Positions 51,500 through 59,115 of a stretch of DNA of 63,984 nt are shown piece after piece. The stretch lies in IMG/VR virus record IMGVR_UViG_3300007609_000018, positions 1 through 63,984 of that record. One strand, written 5' to 3'. The translations under genes were made by a program, and so were the position numbers. Numbering within the stretch: position 1 is the first letter of the stretch; the number at the start of each line of letters is the position of its first letter. Origin of the DNA: a virus. The notes below the pieces were generated by a model. That model was not told where the DNA came from. It searched no databases and saw nothing but the letters and a program-made list of their open reading frames with translations.

Positions 51500-52602
51500 A
51501 ACTTTAGTTTTTTAATTATTTTTGCTAATACGTTTACAACTATACTATTACCTGCTTGTATATACATTTGAGTATTGCTACAAGGTATTTTGAATGTATC
51601 TGGAAAGTCCATTAGTCTGAAACACTCTCTTGGTGTTAATCTTCTCACCTTGTTTTCTATTAAATACTGTCCTGCTTTATCATTGCAATTTCCACCACTT
51701 CCCATAAGTGTCCTGCCAATTGTTGTAGAGCTGTAAATCCTTCTACTAAAATCGTTATATTTTTCATTAGGCAACATACCGATAACTTTTAATTCAATTG
51801 AATTGTCAGTAGGGCATAATGCACCATTTGCTCTTAAAGCATTTGCAACATCATCTTCTGTTTTAGGTTGCCATTTAAACCCAGTTCCTTTTTTTTCGTG
51901 TCGGTCTTTATGATTTATAAATCCTTTTATCAATGTTTCACTCAAAAAATACTTTTCATCAACATCATCTTCTAAAACATCTTTTAGTCTTTTTGTTAAT
52001 GGAAATGGTTTTGGAAAGCTAAAGACATTATCCTTATCATCACGTATTCCAATTATAAACACTCGTTCTCGGTTTTGTGGAACTCCATAGTCTTTTGCAT
52101 TTAAAACTCTATGGTATATATGATATGGTACTGAATCTTCTCTCGGAAATATTATAGGATTTCCATTTACACTCTTTCCGCCTAACATATCTATCCACGT
52201 ATTAAAAGTTTTACCATAAGTAGCGTTCTTGTATTTCTTGTTATCTGAAAGCAATCCTTTTACGTTCTCAAATATGAAAAATCTTGGTTTGTTTACTTTT
52301 ATAAATTCGTGGCTATTGTAAAACAATATTCCTCTTTTATCATCTTCTCCACCACGTTTACCGGCTAAACTGAAACTTTGACATGGAGGCGATGTAACGT
52401 ATATATCTAAAGGTTTGGCAGGAATTTCTCTGTCATAAACATTCAAAGGATAGTATGCAGGCTCTCCATAATTTTCTATATATGTCTGTCGTGCATACTT
52501 ATCCATATCACAAGCAAAAATTGTTTTAAACTTTATGCCTAATCTCATCAATGCTTGTTCAAATGCCCCTACTCCAGAAAAATCACTACCTACTTCAATC
52601 AT
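51496..52602 (-). CDS. DNA (cytosine-5) methyltransferase, second
   Basis: 368 residues. Motif I is FSGVGAFEQAL near the start; motif IV is SPPCQSFSLAGKRGG with PCQ at 73-75; motif VI ENV is at 112-114; motif VIII is QNRERVFIIGI; motif X is GNSIVVNVLAKII at the C-terminus. It is longer than the 35,088 enzyme and its target-recognition region (about 230-320) is different, so it probably methylates another site. It is coupled to its neighbours and, by operon, expressed early. Confidence 0.92.
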   Translation of the reverse strand: MIEVGSDFSGVGAFEQALMRLGIKFKTIFACDMDKYARQTYIENYGEPAYYPLNVYDREIPAKPLDIYVTSPPCQSFSLAGKRGGEDDKRGILFYNSHEFIKVNKPRFFIFENVKGLLSDNKKYKNATYGKTFNTWIDMLGGKSVNGNPIIFPREDSVPYHIYHRVLNAKDYGVPQNRERVFIIGIRDDKDNVFSFPKPFPLTKRLKDVLEDDVDEKYFLSETLIKGFINHKDRHEKKGTGFKWQPKTEDDVANALRANGALCPTDNSIELKVIGMLPNEKYNDFSRRIYSSTTIGRTLMGSGGNCNDKAGQYLIENKVRRLTPRECFRLMDFPDTFKIPCSNTQMYIQAGNSIVVNVLAKIIKKLKL

Positions 52603-52796
52603 TACTGATACCCTCCTTCATCTGTTCTTCCTGGTGGTACATTCATACCACTATTCATAAAATTATCATAGCCTGGATGGTCTGATGGTGCTTTGGCTAC
52701 TTTATCTACTTCAAGCATTTTATCCATTGCAGTTTTTGCATCTAAATTCCCTTTCTTGTATTCGTCTAATACTTCTCTAATCTTATTGTTTTCCAT
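52602..52796 (-). CDS. Hypothetical protein, 64 aa
   Basis: Not recognised. Acidic-helical N-terminus (MENNKIREVLDEYKKGNLD) and a proline- and glycine-rich C-terminus (PPGRTDEGGYQ). It overlaps the methyltransferase start by one base and lies 1 nt after RecT. Confidence 0.5.
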   Translation of the reverse strand: MENNKIREVLDEYKKGNLDAKTAMDKMLEVDKVAKAPSDHPGYDNFMNSGMNVPPGRTDEGGYQ

Positions 52797-52797
52797 A

Positions 52798-53883
52798 TTA
52801 ATTTTCTTTTATAAATGTTACTAAATCTTTTATTTCTTGTATAGTTGCTTGCTCGTAGAAATCTCTTGCATTTTCATACTTTAATCCTATTGTTGCAATA
52901 GCGGTTTCTATTTGGTCCTTGTCTTTTATATCTATGCCTTTTAAAGCATTGTATATTGACATATACTCTTTTTTATCTCGAACTACTCCTTCAGTAAGTT
53001 TTAAATCATCTATAAAAGATAAATCAATGACTTCTTCAAACTCTGCATCTTCTACTTGGTTCTTCTTGTCAATCTTTTCAGTTCCTCTCTTGATTACGTT
53101 TTCTACATCTTTTGCAGTTGATTCATTGGTTTTAATCTTTTTACCACCACGTTCTATCATTTCATCTTTTGGATCTGCTTCATCTACTAAATTCATTAAC
53201 TGTCCAACTCTATCTGCGTGTGCTGTGTTTTTAGGCAATACTTTCCAAAGAAGTCTTATCCCTGTTTTCTTAATCATCTCCCCTAAGTGTACTCCTGTCC
53301 AAAGTGAATTGTTTTTATTACTCTTGTAAGATTGAGATGTATTTCTAATTTCCCATATTCTTTCAATTGGTGTAAATAAACATTGCTTTGTTCCATCACT
53401 AAGTAAACAAGTTGCTAATACACCATACTCTTTGCCTCTTTTGCTTGCACTAAGTCCTTTAGCGTAATATGGTTTATATTTTATTAAATCATCAAAAGCG
53501 TAATCATATTCAAAATCATCGTTTTCATAAATAACGTGAGCATTTGGTTTTTTTGCTATACCTAATACTTCCATCATTGTAATTAATCCTTTGTAGTCTG
53601 GGTCAAGGCAACACTCAACTACTTTTCCTTTTTTTCTTGGAACTAAGTGCGCTTGTTGCAGTACAGGATTCAAACTTAATCCAGATAGTGCTACGTTAAG
53701 TATAGCCTTTTTTGCACTCTCTGGTGTGCAGCTTGCTAAATAACTGTTTGATTGAAACGCCTGTAAAGCATACCCAACTTCTTTCTTAAATGCTATTTGC
53801 GTTTCTTTAGGCAAATAACTTACAAATTCTCTTTTTACATCTTCTGATGCAATTTCACTCTTTAATTTTACTATGTTACTCAT
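52798..53883 (-). CDS. recT: RecT-family single-strand annealing protein
   Basis: 361 residues. The RecT core is clear: SCTPESAKKAILNVALSGLS, LNPVLQQAHLVPRKKGKV, LDPDYKGLITMMEVLGIAK and MIKKTGIRLLWKVLP. The C-terminal third, with acidic helices, is a variable tail. It anneals resected DNA ends during recombination-dependent replication. The partner nuclease is the lambda-exonuclease-type gene at 56,182, three genes away. Confidence 0.93.
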   Translation of the reverse strand: MSNIVKLKSEIASEDVKREFVSYLPKETQIAFKKEVGYALQAFQSNSYLASCTPESAKKAILNVALSGLSLNPVLQQAHLVPRKKGKVVECCLDPDYKGLITMMEVLGIAKKPNAHVIYENDDFEYDYAFDDLIKYKPYYAKGLSASKRGKEYGVLATCLLSDGTKQCLFTPIERIWEIRNTSQSYKSNKNNSLWTGVHLGEMIKKTGIRLLWKVLPKNTAHADRVGQLMNLVDEADPKDEMIERGGKKIKTNESTAKDVENVIKRGTEKIDKKNQVEDAEFEEVIDLSFIDDLKLTEGVVRDKKEYMSIYNALKGIDIKDKDQIETAIATIGLKYENARDFYEQATIQEIKDLVTFIKEN

Positions 53884-53957
53884 AACTTTTTTGTTTTAAA
53901 ATGGTTAATTAATTTTATTTATAGACGTTTATGTTTTATCTTTTGTATATTTTATAG

Positions 53958-54152
53958 TTAGCTACAATTATCCAACGCACGTTCTATCGTGTAAAAACCT
54001 AACCTATCACCATTTACTATTTTCCTGCATTTAGTTTCAAAATCCCTCTCGTCTTGCCCTAACACAATATAACCGCTGAACTCTCTCACTATTGGTGCTT
54101 TGTGCTTTACGTTATTAATTGCTTGTTCAATTTGTTTATCTGTATATGCCAT
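53958..54152 (-). CDS. Hypothetical protein, 64 aa
   Basis: Not recognised. Starts MAYTDKQIEQAINNVKHKAP and contains GYIVLGQDERDFETKCRKIV. It stands alone, with structured spacer on the upstream side (54,160-54,254), like the other cassette-like genes. Confidence 0.5.
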   Translation of the reverse strand: MAYTDKQIEQAINNVKHKAPIVREFSGYIVLGQDERDFETKCRKIVNGDRLGFYTIERALDNCS

Positions 54153-54180
54153 AGCTCTTTAAAAGTGGCTAACACAAAAT

Positions 54181-54244
54181 ATAGTGAATAGCCGATTAAA
54201 CATTTATTTCAATAGCCAAGTTTTAGGTGTCGGCTACTCACCAT
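54181..54244. repeat. Inverted-repeat hairpin in spacer
   Basis: ATAGTGAATAGCCGA (54181-54195) and TCGGCTACTCACCAT (54230-54244) pair at 13 of 15 positions. On the minus strand the flank reads TATAACGTTG directly after the RuvC-like gene's stop, a motif shared with other spacers here. Confidence 0.65.
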
Positions 54245-54254
54245 ACATTCAACG

Positions 54255-54803
54255 TTATAAAAACTTTTCTATTTGTTTATATTGTGCCGTTTTCATTCCT
54301 GCATGTGCTATTGCTATACAATCGCAAATATGCTCCATTCTTGCTTTAATTAAATCGCCTTTCTTATTCCTTTCATAAGGAAAGTTTGGATAATTAGTTT
54401 CTACCCACTTCATCATATCGTCTTTACTTGCATTTATTCTTCCAACAGTAGCTTTTTTTACCTCCGTTGGTGTTACTTGTATTGCATCTGGCTTTAATAA
54501 TGCTATAAACGCACAACTCAACCCGTAGCTTTTCATGCCGTTTGAACTTTGACTTCCACTTGGTGTTTCTGCAAATGTAATAATTGGCTTGATTTCTTCT
54601 GTTTTAGCGAATATCTCGTCTATTACTTGCTTGGCTCTAGATACTGTGTCAGAACTTGCTCTAATCTGCTTATTTTTAGTTTTTTCAGTTTTAACTAAAC
54701 TCCAATCTTGAGGTACAAACTTACCATTCTCTATTACACCCCAAACAAATCCTGTATTTGCCATACTAGGGTCTATTACTAAAACTCTTGTTTCTTTACT
54801 CAT
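54255..54803 (-). CDS. RuvC-like Holliday-junction nuclease
   Basis: 182 residues. The first acidic motif is VLVIDPSMANTGF with D11; the second is TFAETPSG, where the glutamate is in place; the last is EHICDCIAIAHAG with D near residue 160. These are the RNase-H-fold catalytic acids of RuvC. It would resolve branched recombination intermediates before packaging, together with RecT and the exonuclease. Other RNase-H-like resolvases remain possible, but the motif pattern favours RuvC. Confidence 0.8.
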   Translation of the reverse strand: MSKETRVLVIDPSMANTGFVWGVIENGKFVPQDWSLVKTEKTKNKQIRASSDTVSRAKQVIDEIFAKTEEIKPIITFAETPSGSQSSNGMKSYGLSCAFIALLKPDAIQVTPTEVKKATVGRINASKDDMMKWVETNYPNFPYERNKKGDLIKARMEHICDCIAIAHAGMKTAQYKQIEKFL

Positions 54804-54806
54804 AGC

Positions 54807-55547
54807 TTATTTAATTAATTCTTTAACAATATTCTTTGTGTGTATTGGAAACGAACTTTTGAGCATCCAATTTAGAAACCCTGGTTCATCATACACGGAC
54901 TTATCTTTGTGCTTTCCAATATTAAATCTAACAATACCTTTTTCATCTTCATAGAATGCACTACAAAATTTGTATGGTTTCTTTTTAGCAAAGAAGTAAT
55001 CACTTATTTCTTTTTTAGTTAAATGGCCTGTATCATTTAAAGTAAATACATCTCTTTGTTTGCTTAATATTTCTAAAGTAGCGTTACAATCCCCTAATGC
55101 TGAATGTGAGTTTTCCATTTCTTTTCCAAAATATCTACTATACACCCCAGATAGTGTTTGAGGATTTAACTCTTTCTCTATTTCGTAGCTATCTAAGACG
55201 TTTAAACCGTCAAGCGACCATTCTATACCACACCTTAAAAATTCTTCTATTAGAAGTGGAATATCGAACCTTTTACAATTATATCCTGCTATGTCGCAAT
55301 ATTTAATGGATTCATACAAGCTATTTGCTATTTGTGAAAATGTAGGACAATCTATTACATCTTCATTGCTTATGCTATGAACTTCGGTAGCTTCTTCTGG
55401 AATTGATATAGTAGGATTAATCTTTCTTACCTTTTCTTCCTTATCTCCGTTTTCAAATATTTTAATAAATCCAAACTCTACAATTCTATCTTTTGCAATG
55501 TCTGTTCCTGTTGTTTCTAAATCGAATATTACTAATGGTCTGCTCAT
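54807..55547 (-). CDS. DnaQ-like 3'-5' exonuclease (DEDDh)
   Basis: 246 residues from the ATG at 55547 (MSRPLVIFDLETTG). Motif I DLETTG carries D9 and E11; AGYNCKRFDIPLL is motif II; the ENSHSALGDC stretch is the DEDDh motif III. It ends with an extra domain (about 190-246) holding VRFNIGKHKDKSVYDEPG and LNWMLKSSF, which resembles the C-terminal part of exonuclease-like phage proteins. The frame is open to 55616 but would overlap the upstream gene by 73 nt, whereas the chosen start gives a 4-nt overlap. It may proofread or trim DNA. No DNA polymerase is encoded, so it must act alone or with the host polymerase. Confidence 0.85.
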   Translation of the reverse strand: MSRPLVIFDLETTGTDIAKDRIVEFGFIKIFENGDKEEKVRKINPTISIPEEATEVHSISNEDVIDCPTFSQIANSLYESIKYCDIAGYNCKRFDIPLLIEEFLRCGIEWSLDGLNVLDSYEIEKELNPQTLSGVYSRYFGKEMENSHSALGDCNATLEILSKQRDVFTLNDTGHLTKKEISDYFFAKKKPYKFCSAFYEDEKGIVRFNIGKHKDKSVYDEPGFLNWMLKSSFPIHTKNIVKELIK

Positions 55548-55906
55548 AATGTTAGTTCTTTTTGTGTTAGTGCAAAATATAGGTTTTGAAGTTGGTGTAC
55601 ATATTGTATATTGCATAATGTATCAGACTTGTAATAAACGTACCATAAACCATTAATATATCCTATATTGTAAACGCTTGATTCCCAAAAATCATATCCA
55701 TATCCTAATTTCTTAAATCGAAATTTCAACAACCATTCTTCTATTAGTGGTATTCCAAATATTTCATCTTCACTACAATCAATATCATCAGAACCGCTTT
55801 CGTCAGAAGATAATTCTGCCCCTCCTTTCCAAATACGATACACATATTGAACTATACCAAACTCGTCTTGCACCCAATTACCTATCCTTAATTCTTTTGC
55901 TTTCAT
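55544..55906 (-). CDS. Bacteroidota phage protein of the 'VHQLQNLYFALT' type, 120 aa
   Basis: Typical ends: MKAKELRIGNWVQDEFGIVQ at the start, IPLIEEWLLKFRF in the middle, and YVHQLQNLYFALTQKELTL at the end. I recall this pattern from many Bacteroidota phages and prophages, where it is uncharacterised. It overlaps the exonuclease start as ATGA. No function can be given. Confidence 0.65.
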   Translation of the reverse strand: MKAKELRIGNWVQDEFGIVQYVYRIWKGGAELSSDESGSDDIDCSEDEIFGIPLIEEWLLKFRFKKLGYGYDFWESSVYNIGYINGLWYVYYKSDTLCNIQYVHQLQNLYFALTQKELTL

Positions 55907-55907
55907 A

Positions 55908-56177
55908 TCATTTCCCTTTAAAATCGTTTCTAATTACTACTCCTTGTGATTCCTCAAACATATAAATTATACAATACTTTGTATCTTCTGGATATGTCTT
56001 TGGTAATAATGAATTTAATTTACCTATTCTTCTTATAGGCCCTTCGTAAATTATCTTTTTTGGTTTTGGTACTCCATTATTGCTACAAGTGCCATCTTTT
56101 ACTAACCAATTTATAGGTTTACTTAGTCCTAAAAACTTTATTGTTTGTTTATATTCTCCTACTATTTGTGTTCTCAT
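55908..56177 (-). CDS. Hypothetical protein, 89 aa
   Basis: Not recognised. Starts MRTQIVGEYKQTIKFLGLSK. A longer form from 56210 would overlap the exonuclease by 29 nt, so the ATG at 56177 (4-nt gap) is preferred. It lies between the exonuclease and the 120-residue gene. Confidence 0.5.
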   Translation of the reverse strand: MRTQIVGEYKQTIKFLGLSKPINWLVKDGTCSNNGVPKPKKIIYEGPIRRIGKLNSLLPKTYPEDTKYCIIYMFEESQGVVIRNDFKGK

Positions 56178-56181
56178 CTTC

Positions 56182-57291
56182 CTACTGTTTAAACCATTCT
56201 TTAAAATCAACTGTATCTAATAGTTCTTTCACTAATGTTTCTGGTGGACAGTCTTTTATTCGGTTGTTTAGTTGTAATTTTCCATATCTGTTTTTCTTAT
56301 TGTCTATTCTACCACCTTCAGATATGTCTAAATCATCAAACCTTAACTCTTCTAACTCTATCATTTCTTTTGCTATCAAGTTCTTTACTTCCAATTCTCT
56401 TGATTTACATTCTTTTGAAATTTCATTTAAGCATTTCCACTTGTAAGCTAATTCTAAATGCTCGTGTGTTCCAATACCCCAATCCGGATCAGTTCTATAT
56501 CTTTCACTCATAAATTGCTTATAAGTTTCCGTATTGTCTGGGTCCGGTTCTAATTTCTGAATACCACTTGGAGTGTCTTGATTTACAAATGAAACATATC
56601 CTTCTTCTTTTGCTATCTCTTTTGCAGGTAATACTTTGTCATACCAAAATCTTTTAGAAATGTCTATAATTTTGTTTTTAAGGGATTTTATTCCATCACT
56701 ATCGCCTGGTATCGGAAATGTTTTAAAGTTTCTTAGATTGTCAAATATTACTGTTTCTGCGTAATCTAACTCAAAGATTATCATTCCTTGTGTTGGTTGT
56801 GCAATATATTCTGGTGGTATTCCATCTTCCCACTTATTTAAAGCAAATGAATTGGCTGTTTTAATCTCTAATACAGATTCTTTTTCTTCTACCTCACCTG
56901 TGGCTAAGTTTACACTTCCCTTATTCATTAATCTGTCAATAGAGTAAAATAGCCATGGATAATCTGGATTAACTGCATATCCATTTATCTTTCTACACCT
57001 TCGGATTATTTTACCTTCATTGAAGTTTTCAATATATCCATCTTCCGTTCCATCTATGTATTGCCAAATGTTAGCTATCATATCTTCCATTTGCCTACCC
57101 CAAAATAAATGTTGGTTATCCTTTAGTGGTTTTAAAACACCTATCTTCTCATAGAACACTTCTACTGCTGATTTATAAGGGTTTAATCCTAACATAGCAC
57201 TTATGTCTGAACCACCTATGCCGTTTAGCCTAAACTCATACCATTCTCGACTATGGGTTTCTATTCTGTGTATTTGTATTTTACTTTTCAT
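56182..57291 (-). CDS. YqaJ / lambda-exonuclease-type recombination nuclease
   Basis: 369 residues. REWYEFRLNGIGGSDISAML at the N-terminus (RxxGIGGSD) is the YqaJ-type signature. FWGRQMEDMIANIW, SVLEIKTANSFALNKW (the catalytic E-x-K) and PPEYIAQPTQGMIIF follow. This 5'-3' exonuclease resects double-strand ends to load RecT. Its position three genes upstream of RecT in the same operon fits a two-component Red/RecET-like system. Confidence 0.88.
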   Translation of the reverse strand: MKSKIQIHRIETHSREWYEFRLNGIGGSDISAMLGLNPYKSAVEVFYEKIGVLKPLKDNQHLFWGRQMEDMIANIWQYIDGTEDGYIENFNEGKIIRRCRKINGYAVNPDYPWLFYSIDRLMNKGSVNLATGEVEEKESVLEIKTANSFALNKWEDGIPPEYIAQPTQGMIIFELDYAETVIFDNLRNFKTFPIPGDSDGIKSLKNKIIDISKRFWYDKVLPAKEIAKEEGYVSFVNQDTPSGIQKLEPDPDNTETYKQFMSERYRTDPDWGIGTHEHLELAYKWKCLNEISKECKSRELEVKNLIAKEMIELEELRFDDLDISEGGRIDNKKNRYGKLQLNNRIKDCPPETLVKELLDTVDFKEWFKQ

Positions 57292-57306
57292 ATTTTTCTA
57301 TATTTT

Positions 57307-57345
57307 CAAACTATATTTTTTTGATTATAAATACTTTATAGTTTG
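57307..57345. repeat. Perfect 9-bp hairpin CAAACTATA / TATAGTTTG
   Basis: Arms at 57307-57315 and 57337-57345, in the spacer just upstream of the exonuclease start. It is followed on the minus strand by A/T-rich sequence without a clean T-run, so it is a possible attenuator rather than a strong terminator. Confidence 0.55.
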
Positions 57346-57366
57346 GTTGGGTTGTTTATATTCAGA

Positions 57367-57601
57367 TGTTACCTGCCATTATACAGCAGACAGGCTATTC
57401 CAAGTTTTTAATATTGTGAACTTATACCAAGCTCTATCAAAATAATAGCCTTTCTTTGCAAGTATAAGTTCAATCAAATGTTGTTCGGCTTCTTTTTCAG
57501 TTTCAAACCCTTCTTTAGGTTGTTCATCAATCGTTTTCACATCTCTACTACCAATATTTCCAACTTGGTAATAAACGTAAATAAAATAACGGCAGGTAAC
57601 A
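57367..57601. repeat. Perfect 11-bp inverted repeat around/into an accessory gene
   Basis: TGTTACCTGCC (57367-57377) and GGCAGGTAACA (57591-57601) are exact complements, 235 nt end to end. The left arm touches the stop of the 88-residue gene, and the right arm lies inside its N-terminal coding part. Confidence 0.7.
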
Positions 57602-57645
57602 GCACCTATATTCAATAGCGGTTTTTGTGGTTCATTTGAGTTCAT
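57379..57645 (-). CDS. Hypothetical accessory protein, 88 aa
   Basis: Not recognised. After a short N-terminus the sequence runs YFIYVYYQVGNIG, then an acidic stretch with EKEAEQHLIELILAKKG. The right arm of the 11-bp inverted repeat encodes part of residues 14-18. The stop codon lies at the left arm. The N-terminus may have been supplied by the repeat, so the ancestral start is uncertain. Confidence 0.5.
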   Translation of the reverse strand: MNSNEPQKPLLNIGAVTCRYFIYVYYQVGNIGSRDVKTIDEQPKEGFETEKEAEQHLIELILAKKGYYFDRAWYKFTILKTWNSLSAV

Positions 57646-57691
57646 ATTTTCTAATTTAATTTTGTGAATAATTCAAGTTTTGTACTTCTAA

Positions 57692-57717
57692 GTTCGCAAC
57701 TAAATATAGCTGCGAAC
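57692..57717. repeat. Perfect 7-bp hairpin GTTCGCA / TGCGAAC
   Basis: Arms at 57692-57698 and 57711-57717 in the 74-nt spacer upstream of the 88-residue gene. Next to it, on the minus strand, the stop of the 121-residue gene is in CTATAACGG, the motif shared by these spacers. Confidence 0.55.
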
Positions 57718-57719
57718 CG

Positions 57720-58085
57720 TTATAGGTCATTCATCTCCCAACCTTTACAGCTTGCAATTTTATTTGAAAGAGCAAGAATTTCATCGGTGTTGTAAACCAC
57801 ATAAAGTGCGTCATCTTCAAATAAGCCATCACGCTGACCGCATTCAAAGTCAAGTTTAAATTCAGTTTTTTCTTTTTGGCCTTTATCGAGTATATCAAAA
57901 AAATTACCATAAGAATTTGCATCAACATTTCCAATTAAATCTTCATAAAAAAAGTCTATTGGCTCATCTCCATTAAAAATCGTATCATTCTTAATTTTAA
58001 GCCCTGTAAAAATACAAGGTTCATATTTTGAATAAAGCGTTCCACTTGGGAGTTTATAAAATTCTTGTTTAGTAACTATTCTCAT
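57720..58085 (-). CDS. Accessory protein, 121 aa
   Basis: Acidic protein starting MRIVTKQEFYKLPSGTLYSK, a pattern I recall from uncharacterised Bacteroidota phage and prophage genes. The later part includes FECGQRDGLFEDDALYVVYN. It is flanked by hairpin spacers on both sides and not coupled to neighbours, so it looks like an independent unit. No function known. Confidence 0.6.
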   Translation of the reverse strand: MRIVTKQEFYKLPSGTLYSKYEPCIFTGLKIKNDTIFNGDEPIDFFYEDLIGNVDANSYGNFFDILDKGQKEKTEFKLDFECGQRDGLFEDDALYVVYNTDEILALSNKIASCKGWEMNDL

Positions 58086-58119
58086 TATTTCTAAGTAAAA
58101 CGCCCTATAATAAAGTGTA

Positions 58120-58216
58120 TAGCAAATTGTGGGCGTGTTACAGTTTGCTACTTTGTACCTTTAACTTAATGCTTTGCAAGCTGTTAGGTAGATACTTTTA
58201 ATCCCACAACTTGCCA
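58120..58216. repeat. Imperfect 14-bp inverted repeat in 154-nt spacer
   Basis: TAGCAAATTGTGGG (from 58120) and CCCACAACTTGCCA (58203-58216) pair at 12 of 14 positions. The loop holds further partly self-complementary sequence, including TACTTTGTACC. The 58,086-58,239 spacer has no ORF. Confidence 0.65.
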
Positions 58217-58239
58217 TATTCAAATCGTTACCCGTAATA

Positions 58240-58653
58240 CTATCTACGGAATAATCTAACACCGTCTACTTCTTCAAAATCTAAATCTCTTACTTTGCTT
58301 AAAACAGAATTTCCAAATTCAGAAAGTTTATCGTACAATTCCTTTAAGCGATTTTCATCCTCTCTATTATCACATAATTCTACCCATCTTCTTATAAGTT
58401 CTCTGTTTAATTCTGGGTGGTTTAATGAGTTGTTTTTAAGTTTATGAAATTCTGCACTCCAATATGCTACCGTATCGCTTATTTGTTTTACTTTCATTTC
58501 AAGTGGGTAGCATCTATCGCTTACATCACTACTTACTAACCTAAGCACTCCATCACTAACACTTGTAATTCTGTTTTCCTCTGTTTCCATTATTTGTTGA
58601 AGTTTGAAATCACAGAAACACCAATCTTCTTTTTTAAACTTTAAATTTTTCAT
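58240..58653 (-). CDS. Helical accessory protein, 137 aa
   Basis: Starts MKNLKFKKEDWCFCDFKLQQ; the rest is alpha-helical with RLVSSDVSDRCYPLEMKVKQ and a charged C-terminus. The N-terminal CFCDFKLQQI and the following helices are of a kind common in Bacteroidota phages, but I know of no function. Hairpin spacer lies downstream on its minus-strand side. Confidence 0.6.
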   Translation of the reverse strand: MKNLKFKKEDWCFCDFKLQQIMETEENRITSVSDGVLRLVSSDVSDRCYPLEMKVKQISDTVAYWSAEFHKLKNNSLNHPELNRELIRRWVELCDNREDENRLKELYDKLSEFGNSVLSKVRDLDFEEVDGVRLFRR

Positions 58654-58700
58654 CTGTTATATTTTTTAAGTTGTTTATTATTAGATTTTAGCAGTAATAG

Positions 58701-59033
58701 CTACTCACTACCGTTAAACCTTAGTGGTTGCTTACCCAATAGTGCAATCATTTCTTCGGTTCGTTTCTCGTTATACTCTTGGTATTCTTTAGGTGTCATT
58801 AACTTATAACCATCGCTTTCAAATACTTGAAACCTTTTTCGTAGTTTCTTATTAATCCAAGAGTAATAACGTTCCCAACTATCTAAATCTCTTGGCTTAA
58901 ACATATCTCCTGCCGTATCAATATCGTCAAGTAATTCCCAAAGAAATTCGGCTTGCTTTCTGTCAATTTTACTACTGCCAACAACAGGTGTAGTGCATTG
59001 CTCTGTTTTGTTCTTTTTGCTATCGTCTTTCAT
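58701..59033 (-). CDS. Hypothetical accessory protein, 110 aa
   Basis: Not recognised. A polar N-terminus with KKNKTEQCTTPVVGSSKIDR, then helices (AEFLWELLDDIDTAGDMFKP, YKLMTPKEYQEYNEKR). It sits between structured spacers in the same style as the neighbouring genes. Confidence 0.55.
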   Translation of the reverse strand: MKDDSKKNKTEQCTTPVVGSSKIDRKQAEFLWELLDDIDTAGDMFKPRDLDSWERYYSWINKKLRKRFQVFESDGYKLMTPKEYQEYNEKRTEEMIALLGKQPLRFNGSE

Positions 59034-59071
59034 TTATCTAGATTTAAGTGTTACTAATTAAGTTCGTGCTG

Positions 59072-59115
59072 TAAGGTTGTCACACACCATACCCAAAACG
59101 TTATACTCAACGTTA
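59072..59115. repeat. Spacer with AACGTTA direct repeat
   Basis: AACGTTA occurs at 59097-59103 and 59109-59115, preceded by GGTTGTCACACACC, a short palindrome-like element. The minus-strand form TATAACGTT abuts the stop of the following gene and recurs in other spacers. Confidence 0.5.
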
